A stretch of 64,000 bases of DNA. It comes from Arthrobacter sp. zg-Y238. GTDB lineage: Bacteria; Actinomycetota; Actinomycetes; Actinomycetales; Micrococcaceae. Below the pieces are notes generated by a model. It ran no database searches, was not told where the DNA came from, and was given only the letters and a program-made list of their open reading frames with translations. Below are positions 59,201-64,000 of the stretch, piece by piece (within the stretch, counting starts at the first letter, position 1; each line of letters starts with the position of its first letter). The stretch lies in NCBI RefSeq assembly GCF_024385525.1, contig NZ_JANFLU010000005.1, forward strand, positions 1 through 64,000, in the 5' to 3' direction. Both the position numbers and the translations under genes were made by a program.

Positions 59201-60110
59201 CGTCATCACCGCCAGCCCGCGCCACGCCGTGCGGGTAGCCGAGGCCATTCGCGTCCAGATGGCCAACTTCCCCTGGGCCGCGGACTTCTTCACGGCGAAG
59301 TCCGAGTCCTTCCGGGTAGTGCCGGTGGACCGTGCCGTGGGCATGGTCCGGGACTGCGTGATCTTCTCCCTCGGGTTCGGGCGCACCCCGCACGGGCGTG
59401 CCCTGCATAACTTCGGCCCGTTGTCGGCACCGGACGGACGCAAGAAATTCGTTACGGCCATGACCCGGGCACGTTACAAGCAGCATGTGCTGACCTGCTT
59501 CCAGCCGGCAGACCTGGACCGCACTCGCCTGGGCTACGGCGCCCTTGACTTCTACGAGCTCATCAAGCGGGAGCTCGATCCGGAAGCCGCCAGGGAGGAA
59601 ATCCCCGCTGCCGGAGGCATCATGGAGGAGGATCCGCTGGTCGCGGATCTGGTGGGCCGCCTGCGGGAACGCGGCGCCAAGGTCTGGGACCACTACGACG
59701 GTGCGATCGACATTGTCGCTGCGGCTCCCCACTCGGCCGGTCCGACCGGCACGCCGGCCCCGCTGGCCATCGAGTCCGACGGCACCGAACGGTACCGTGC
59801 CATGTCCGTCCGTGAACGCAGCCGGCTCCGGCCGCAGCTGCTTGAGCGGCGTGGCTGGCGCTATATGCCGCTGTGGACCATCGAGGTGTTCAGCGACCCG
59901 TCCGCCTGCGCCGACCTCGTGAGCCGCTTCCTCGAGCTGCCGGATCCTCCTGTGGGGCAGAAGCCCGTTCCCCGCAGCACGGATACCGCAGAGACGGAAA
60001 CGGATGAGGCTGCCGGCCCGGCTCCGCGGGTAACCGTGACTCCGCACGGAAGCAGCCGGATGCGCGAACGGAGGTCGGGATCCGTCCCGGACGACGCAGC
60101 AGGAGAGTGA
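56265..60110 (+). CDS. DUF4011-superfamily 1 helicase-nuclease protein with degenerate ATPase motifs
   Basis: 1281 aa. Residues about 10-200 match DUF4011 (LLHFTPSAANSIDLTHAHPSG; APVLLTPVALTV). A helicase-like core follows: Walker A reads APAGTGQTQT, with Gln296 where Lys is required; Walker B reads LLDAES (828-831) instead of DEAS; the motif III glutamine of GD-x-x-Q is missing (GDSCLGG). The Arg-finger motif VI TRAR (1067-1070) is intact. Residues about 1135-1245 are a DUF559/Vsr-like nuclease domain (IDIV Asp1149, IESDG Glu1170/Asp1172). GTG at 56265 with GAGGG is chosen; an ATG at 56217 adds 16 residues with codons rare here (AGA, AGG, CTA). ATP hydrolysis is doubtful. Confidence 0.85.
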   Translation: MSEQNTGENPSDFLLPWLGQLGQHAGTDTLLHFTPSAANSIDLTHAHPSGLAQLLAGRRTRLSTLLRDPDQYGAAMKAGRLLRAKIYELGTDRGIDVGYMAAGTASWRYASDEALRPESLTAPVLLTPVALTVHASQDDYELQLTEKAALNPALVRHLQHEQGLDIDVDALTRLAYGTARFDPHPVLEKLRAVTGSVRGINIEHRLLVSTFADLSDLSEDPALDPAHPILRALIDAARDGSANPAIPEPLDLPALDERDPADELLILDADRQQQEVLDLINAGQSLVVSAPAGTGQTQTALNAVAALANAGKSVLVVAERRSTLNQFVSELDAMQLGSLVLQANAGLTQQQLKDQLVRAIVRNEKAQAPELDSLHKVLLENRHQLRDHVKSLHNVRRRWGCSPYQAMQSLAELTSMNPAPATTVRLKRSVLDSITDRTELSGRLRRAAELGSFSRAATTSPWYGAKLLNRKETEEAYALTQTLAADLPALRAKVQDVAEHSEIRLGETFAQWGEQLELLVAVRESLDKFTPDIFDRPVTDLISATASSSWRRERGIDMSSMTRSRLRRVAKEYVRPGVHISDLHASLAEVQQQRAVWTRYATTQRHPSVPTGLAEINRSYLLVKRQLDTLTGILAETPLHPDLASLQLDELEKQLSQLAGDRETLETLPERTLLLDEMRAQGLGELLDDLSAREVQPRHVGYELELAWWQSALEAMISGDDYLAMSDGNSLRRLEAEYRLADNAHIASGAARLRWSLASRWRSGVQAAKGAAEDLRELLKDGELSLESLSLQSEELVSSLLPVWAASPLVLPMVLPEHRRFDTVVLLDAESTSLQSAVPALARASQVVAFGDSCLGGPRPFTIGVEPAGSAQQHVELLSAFEALERVLPTRCLSTVYRGTDKALLRQLSESFYGGRLSMVPSADEVTTGHRALSVEYLPDGTGMPSADHEGVESVAAEVNRVVDLVFEHIRRRPHQSLGVITASPRHAVRVAEAIRVQMANFPWAADFFTAKSESFRVVPVDRAVGMVRDCVIFSLGFGRTPHGRALHNFGPLSAPDGRKKFVTAMTRARYKQHVLTCFQPADLDRTRLGYGALDFYELIKRELDPEAAREEIPAAGGIMEEDPLVADLVGRLRERGAKVWDHYDGAIDIVAAAPHSAGPTGTPAPLAIESDGTERYRAMSVRERSRLRPQLLERRGWRYMPLWTIEVFSDPSACADLVSRFLELPDPPVGQKPVPRSTDTAETETDEAAGPAPRVTVTPHGSSRMRERRSGSVPDDAAGE

Positions 60111-60113
60111 GCG

Positions 60114-60461
60114 ATGACTGAGGAACCCGTTCCCGGGAAGGCCGCGGCGGAGGAGACCGCCGCGGCCGAGCGGAGCCGCGAAACGGCAGCCGCGGCCAAG
60201 GGGACCGGCAAGGTCCCAGCAGCGGGGGAACATCCGTCCACGGACGGCAGCACGCACGGCACCCCGGATGGCGGCACCACACACGGCCCCACGCACGGCA
60301 CCCGTAGGCGCGGAAACCGCCGGGCCGTTTCGCCCGGGACCGGCGGGCCTGCCGGGCTGTTGCCCATCATCGCCAAGGAAGATGACCCCCGGGCGTGGGG
60401 CGACAGCACGGAAGACAGCGAGTCCTGGCTGCGGGAGCAGCGTCCTCCGCACTGGGGGTAG
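60114..60461 (+). CDS. Small disordered protein with conserved C-terminal DDPRAWG...PPHWG motif
   Basis: 115 aa. The first 75 residues are low-complexity (Ala/Glu, then Thr/His/Gly repeats) and probably disordered. The last 35 residues (LLPIIAKEDDPRAWGDS ... WLREQRPPHWG) look like a conserved actinobacterial tail motif of unknown role. AGGAGAG lies 7 nt before the ATG. It follows the helicase-like gene by 3 bp, so the two are cotranscribed and may work together. Confidence 0.75.
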   Translation: MTEEPVPGKAAAEETAAAERSRETAAAAKGTGKVPAAGEHPSTDGSTHGTPDGGTTHGPTHGTRRRGNRRAVSPGTGGPAGLLPIIAKEDDPRAWGDSTEDSESWLREQRPPHWG

Positions 60462-60530
60462 GCGGCATCCCGCGGCTATGGAGGTAGAGCACTAGCGCCG
60501 CGGTGTAACTAAAATCCTGTCCCAGTACGG

Positions 60531-61274
60531 CTAGCCGTCCGTCAGGACAAGGTAGATCCCGTCGTTCCCGGAAGCCGCCGTGAGGCGGGCTGCGTTCTCC
60601 CGATCCGCAGCCACCACCACCAGGCCCTCACCGCCGCCGTTGCCCGGCCAGCCGACTCCTGTGGGCTCTCCGCCGGACACCCACAGCACCGGTACCGAGG
60701 AGGCCAGCACCACCGCGCTGCTGCCGCCCTCCGCGGTCTGTCCCGGTTCCCCGCCCGTCCACGCCGCTTCGGCACCCGCAATAACGTTGACGAGTTGTCC
60801 GGGCCCCAGCAGATCGAGGACGGAGGGGTCGGCCGGGCGCAGCGGCACGGCCACGGAACCGGGCGGGGCACCGGCCAGCAGACCGGGGCCGGCCAGGGAA
60901 ATGTCCGTGACCGGGCTGCCGCGCAACAGCGGCGTAGCGAGCCGCCGGCCCACCAGTGCGTCCGGCTGTCCATGGGCACCCGGAGGGACGGCTTCAGCCG
61001 GTAGGCGTACTGTTTCCAGCGTTCCGGATTCCAGCACCGTACCGGCCGGCAAATCCCGGGAGGCACTCACGATCGTCGTCCGTTCCGCCGCCGCCGGTAC
61101 CAGCGCTTCGACCGCAGACCCGACGGCAGCGCAGCACGCCAGGGCAGCCAGGAGGCGGCGGTGGCGGACAATAAAGCGGCGCATCCTCGAGAACGAACTG
61201 CCGGACACTGACGGCTGTCCCCGGTAGGCAGCGGTGGCGGGGGACACCTTGGCTGAGAGGCGGCGAAAAGGCAT
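60531..61274 (-). CDS. SAF-domain protein (CpaB/RcpC-like)
   Basis: 247 aa. Basic N-terminal region, one membrane span (about residues 40-58, RLLAALACCAAVGSAVEAL), then a SAF domain beginning TIVSASRDLPAGTVLESGTLETVRLP, as in pilus assembly protein CpaB or flagellar FlgA. The rest is Gly/Ala-rich. The first ATG is at 61274; MRRFIVRHRR at 61184 is a likely alternative start (217 aa). Many actinobacteria have such a solitary SAF protein upstream of fmdB; it need not imply Flp pili here, as no other tad gene is present. Confidence 0.8.
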   Translation of the reverse strand: MPFRRLSAKVSPATAAYRGQPSVSGSSFSRMRRFIVRHRRLLAALACCAAVGSAVEALVPAAAERTTIVSASRDLPAGTVLESGTLETVRLPAEAVPPGAHGQPDALVGRRLATPLLRGSPVTDISLAGPGLLAGAPPGSVAVPLRPADPSVLDLLGPGQLVNVIAGAEAAWTGGEPGQTAEGGSSAVVLASSVPVLWVSGGEPTGVGWPGNGGGEGLVVVAADRENAARLTAASGNDGIYLVLTDG

Positions 61275-61467
61275 GGCACGACGCTAGCCGCAGGCGCTGC
61301 GCAACCGGGGCGGCGCTTCGCAGGCCTTAGCCCGCACGTGGGCCGCCCGGTGGGAAGGGGCGGTGTGGAGGGAAAGTGGGTGCGACGTTAACCCGGGCCG
61401 GTAAAACGCCGGTCCGCAGGTCTGAAGGGGAAACTGCGACGGCGGGCCATAAGCCCGGCGGCACGGC

Positions 61468-61767
61468 TTAGGACTGTGCGCCGCCTGAGTTCGCGGTGGC
61501 TGCAGGCGCGGACGTCCCGCTGCCGGAAGTTGTTGCCGGTGCCGCGGAGCTCTCGGTCTTGGCGGGGGCAGCAGGAACCGTGGAGGCAGCGTCGCGTGAA
61601 TCGGTGCGGTAGAAACCGGAGCCCTTGAAGACGACTCCGACGCTGTTGAACTTCTTGCGCAGGCGGCCGCCGCACTCGGGGCAGACCGTCAGGGAGTCTT
61701 CACTGAAGGACTGCTGGATATCGAACGAATGGGAGCAATCCTTGCAGGCGTAGGCATACGTGGGCAC
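61468..61767 (-). CDS. FmdB-family zinc ribbon protein
   Basis: 99 aa. N-terminal zinc ribbon with two CxxC pairs: YACKDCSHSFD and VCPECGGRLRKKF, then GVVFKGSGFYRTDSRD, the typical FmdB_reg ending. The remaining 40 residues are an Ala/Ser/Thr-rich tail. FmdB-like proteins are proposed regulators, but function is unknown. Downstream of 5-formyl-THF cyclo-ligase, a common actinobacterial order. Confidence 0.93.
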   Translation of the reverse strand: MPTYAYACKDCSHSFDIQQSFSEDSLTVCPECGGRLRKKFNSVGVVFKGSGFYRTDSRDAASTVPAAPAKTESSAAPATTSGSGTSAPAATANSGGAQS

Positions 61768-61821
61768 TCTGGTAATCCTCCTTGGGGCACTCTCAAAGCT
61801 GGCACTCTCAAGCCTTGAGTG

Positions 61822-62448
61822 CTAAGTATACATGTGCTCCGACGGCACCGCCCGCCAAGCTTCGGGGGTAAGCACGGCGTCCACGGGCGCGTCCAGGGGA
61901 GTGGTTTCGAAGTTGCCGACGGGGACGTATTCGTGCTCGAACACCACAGCGACGGCAGCGGCAGGATTGCCGTCCGCCCGCAGCCTGGCCAGGAACCGGT
62001 CATAGTAGCCGCCGCCCTTGCCCATCCGTCCGCCCGCGGAATCGGCGGCCAGCGCGGGAACAAGGACAAGGCCCAGCTCCGGCAGGTCGGAGGCGGCGTA
62101 GCGTTGTCCGGCCGGTTCCAGCAGGGAGCCATGCAGTCCGGGCACCAGCTCTGTCTCCGGTGTCCAGTCGCACCACGACAGCTGCCATTCGGGTTCACAC
62201 ACCGGAACCACCACACGGTACCCGGCCATTACCAGACCCGGGAGCAGCGCGCCCATGCCGGGTTCGGTCCCCACGGAGAGATAGCCGGCCACCGTTCCGC
62301 CGCGGGGTACCCGCTGCTGAACCCCTTGTAGTCCGACGCGGGCCAGCCCCTGGACGGCTTCGGCCCTGTCCTCCGCGGTCAACTCCCGCCGCAGCCGCAG
62401 GAAGTCCTTTCGGGCCTGGTCCTTTGCACGCGCACACATAGCCCCCAT
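61822..62448 (-). CDS. 5-formyltetrahydrofolate cyclo-ligase
   Basis: Converts 5-formyl-THF to 5,10-methenyl-THF with ATP, salvaging folate. The 208 aa carry the family end motif GGRMGKGGGYYDRFL (about residues 138-152), DLPELGLVLVPALAAD and an N-terminal RKDFLRLRREL. The first Met is at 62448; later Met4 is an alternative. Divergent from galU across 57 bp. Often annotated YgfA/FAU1. Confidence 0.93.
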   Translation of the reverse strand: MGAMCARAKDQARKDFLRLRRELTAEDRAEAVQGLARVGLQGVQQRVPRGGTVAGYLSVGTEPGMGALLPGLVMAGYRVVVPVCEPEWQLSWCDWTPETELVPGLHGSLLEPAGQRYAASDLPELGLVLVPALAADSAGGRMGKGGGYYDRFLARLRADGNPAAAVAVVFEHEYVPVGNFETTPLDAPVDAVLTPEAWRAVPSEHMYT

Positions 62449-62492
62449 TGTCTATAAGCGTGCCTATTTGGTGCAATCAAAGACCTCTTAGG

Positions 62493-62498
62493 TACGCT
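62493..62498 (+). promoter_or_regulatory. -10 box of galU (leaderless type)
   Basis: TACGCT within GGTACGCTTA (62491-62500) ends 7 nt before the galU ATG at 62506. The same ten bases stand at the same distance from glmS. Confidence 0.5.
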
Positions 62499-62505
62499 TA
62501 CGACT

Positions 62506-63411
62506 ATGACGACGTCACGCCCCTCCATAACCAAAGCCGTAATCCCCGCAGCCGGTCTGGGTACCCGCTTCCTCCCAGCTACCAAGGCGATGCCGAAGGA
62601 AATGCTTCCGGTGGTGGACAAGCCAGCGATTCAGTACGTGGTTGAAGAAGCCGTTAATGCAGGCATGCCGGACATCCTGATGATCACGGGGCGGAACAAG
62701 CGCTCCCTCGAGGACCACTTCGACCGTGTCCCCTTCATCGAGAAGACGCTGGAAGACAAGGGCGACCACGAGAAGCTTGCGATGGTGCGGGCGGCCTCCG
62801 AGCTCGGCGAAATCCATTACCTCCGCCAGGGCGATCCCAAGGGCCTGGGCCACGCGGTGCTGCGTGCCAAGCTGCATATCGGCGACGAGCCCTTTGCCGT
62901 CCTGCTGGGCGATGACCTGATCGACGCCCGCGATGAGCTGCTGGGCAAGATGGTCGAGGTCCAGGCAAAGACGGGCGGCTCAGTCATTGCCCTGATCGAG
63001 GTTGATCCGGAACAGATCAGTGCCTACGGCTGTGCCGACATCTCCGTTGTCGAGGGCGAGGACTACGTCCGGGTCAACAAACTCGTCGAGAAGCCCGACG
63101 TCGACGACGCACCTTCCAACCTCGCCGTGATCGGCCGCTACGTGCTGCACCCCTCGGTCTTCGGAGTGCTCGAAGAAACCGGCCCCGGCCGCGGCGGCGA
63201 AATCCAGCTGACGGACGCGCTGCAGACGCTGGCCGCAGCCGACGGCGAAGGGGCCGGGGTCTACGGTGTGGTCTTCCGCGGCCGCCGCTACGACACCGGT
63301 GACAAGCTGAGCTACCTCAAGGCAGTGGTGTCCCTGGCCTCCGAACGTGAAGACCTCGGCCCGGCCCTGCGGGACTGGCTGAAGGATTTCACCGGCACGC
63401 TCGAAGATTAA
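62506..63411 (+). CDS. galU: UTP--glucose-1-phosphate uridylyltransferase GalU
   Basis: Makes UDP-glucose for cell-envelope glycans, trehalose and other pathways. The 301 aa show the nucleotidyltransferase start AVIPAAGLGTRFLPATKAMPK, then PVVDKPAIQYVVEEAV, LLGDDLI and GRGGEIQLTDAL. No SD is seen; a -10-like TACGCT lies just upstream, so the mRNA may be leaderless. Divergent from the cyclo-ligase gene. Followed 8 bp later by a RimJ-like gene. Confidence 0.96.
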   Translation: MTTSRPSITKAVIPAAGLGTRFLPATKAMPKEMLPVVDKPAIQYVVEEAVNAGMPDILMITGRNKRSLEDHFDRVPFIEKTLEDKGDHEKLAMVRAASELGEIHYLRQGDPKGLGHAVLRAKLHIGDEPFAVLLGDDLIDARDELLGKMVEVQAKTGGSVIALIEVDPEQISAYGCADISVVEGEDYVRVNKLVEKPDVDDAPSNLAVIGRYVLHPSVFGVLEETGPGRGGEIQLTDALQTLAAADGEGAGVYGVVFRGRRYDTGDKLSYLKAVVSLASEREDLGPALRDWLKDFTGTLED

Positions 63412-63419
63412 TTCCCCCC

Positions 63420-64000
63420 ATGCGGGCTTCATGGCCGGTGACGCTGGAGAGTGACGATGTCATTCTCCGGCCCATCCGGCACCGGGACCGGCGGGAATGG
63501 ACGGAGGTCCGTTCCCGGAACGCCCGCTGGGTAGGGCCGTGGGAGGCCAGCAATCCCGTCCCGGGCGGCGAACCGCCGACCTACGGCGACATGGTGCGCA
63601 GCCTCAACCGCCAGGCACGGCAGGAATCTGCCCTGCCGTTCCTCATTACCGAGCGGCAGGATCCTGCGCGGCCGCCGGCAATTGTGGGGCAGCTGACCGT
63701 GTCCACCATCGTGTGGGGGTCGGCGCGCATGGCGACCCTCGGATACTGGGTGGACCAGGCAAGGGCAGGGCTCGGAATTGTGCCCACGGCGGTGGCGCTG
63801 GCAACGGACCACTGTTTCCAGGCCCTGGCCCTGCACCGGATGGAAATCAACATCCGGCCGGAGAACGGACCGAGTCTCCGGGTGGTTGAAAAGCTCGGAT
63901 TCCGGGACGAGGGACTGCGCGAGCGCTACCTGCATATCGACGGAAAATGGGCCGACCACCGGAGCTTTGCGCTCACCGCGGAGGAGGTGCCCGAGGGCCT
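63420..64000 (+). CDS. RimJ/RimL-type GNAT acetyltransferase (truncated by window end)
   Basis: Reads from ATG 63420 to the edge of the window with no stop: at least 193 residues. Seen: VTLESDDVILRPIRHRDRREW, ATLGYWVDQARAGLGIVPTAVALATDHCF and HRMEINIRPENGPSLRVVEKLGF, the RimJ/RimL family pattern. Almost complete, as homologues are about 200 aa. The gene starts 8 bp after galU and is probably cotranscribed. In Micrococcaceae it usually follows galU. Confidence 0.9.
   Translation, partial: MRASWPVTLESDDVILRPIRHRDRREWTEVRSRNARWVGPWEASNPVPGGEPPTYGDMVRSLNRQARQESALPFLITERQDPARPPAIVGQLTVSTIVWGSARMATLGYWVDQARAGLGIVPTAVALATDHCFQALALHRMEINIRPENGPSLRVVEKLGFRDEGLRERYLHIDGKWADHRSFALTAEEVPEG

Overview
High-GC actinobacterial chromosome segment. 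Gene order and protein character (glmM-coaA-glmS-acpS-nnrD, treX-treY-treZ, alr-tsaE...tsaB-rimI-tsaD, groES-groEL, guaB-guaB3...guaA, frequent GTG/TTG starts, ATGA/GTGA overlaps, CIRCE and IdeR-type boxes) point to the Micrococcaceae, most like Arthrobacter or a close relative. I saw no rRNA, tRNA, insertion sequence, phage gene or CRISPR array. Most of the window is core chromosome, with a few accessory-looking insertions.

Layout. 1-370: end-of-operon terminator and glmM leader. 0.4-6.7 kb: amino-sugar and cofactor genes (glmM, coaA on the other strand, glmS, acpS, bifunctional nnrD). 6.75-13.0 kb: translationally coupled treX-treY-treZ, turning glycogen-type glucan into trehalose. 13.0-25.9 kb: a hexuronate catabolic locus with two divergent arms around a 204-bp control region. 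The minus arm is LacI regulator, solute-binding lipoprotein, ATPase, two permeases and a fructuronate/tagaturonate reductase-like enzyme; the plus arm is uxaC, a ManD/RspA-type dehydratase, uxaA-like altronate dehydratase, eda and kdgK. Together they encode import, isomerisation, reduction, dehydration to KDG, phosphorylation and cleavage to pyruvate plus glyceraldehyde-3-phosphate. 25.9-32.3 kb: aldo/keto reductase, GNAT, alr and the t6A tRNA-modification genes, interrupted by a small membrane-protein gene. 32.4-37.0 kb: YbdK-type carboxylate-amine ligase, shikimate-dehydrogenase-like protein, THUMP-like methyltransferase, PatB/MalY aminotransferase.

37.0-41.5 kb is the most unusual region: two homologous small membrane proteins (a third, more distant one lies at 29.5 kb), a STAS-like protein, a short helical protein, a 436-aa protein with a glycine-zipper segment, and a two-domain protein with a PsbP/LpqN-like N-terminus. 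I read it as a candidate secreted effector/immunity/chaperone module. A 7-8-7 bp palindrome is repeated almost exactly upstream of this operon and of the 29.5-kb gene, suggesting a shared regulator.

41.5-45.5 kb: siderophore ABC importer (YclNOPQ/FatBCD-like) with an IdeR/DtxR-like box. 45.5-47.8 kb: groES-groEL with two CIRCE operators around one promoter and a terminator-like hairpin between the genes. 47.9-56.1 kb: GMP synthesis (guaB, guaB3, guaA) interleaved with glpD, an orphan PTS IIA, SURF1 and DUF3817. 56.2-60.1 kb: a large DUF4011-helicase-nuclease protein whose Walker A lysine is glutamine and whose Walker B is rearranged. 60.1-64.0 kb: disordered small protein, SAF/CpaB-like protein, FmdB zinc ribbon, 5-formyl-THF cyclo-ligase, galU and the start of a RimJ-like acetyltransferase cut by the window end.
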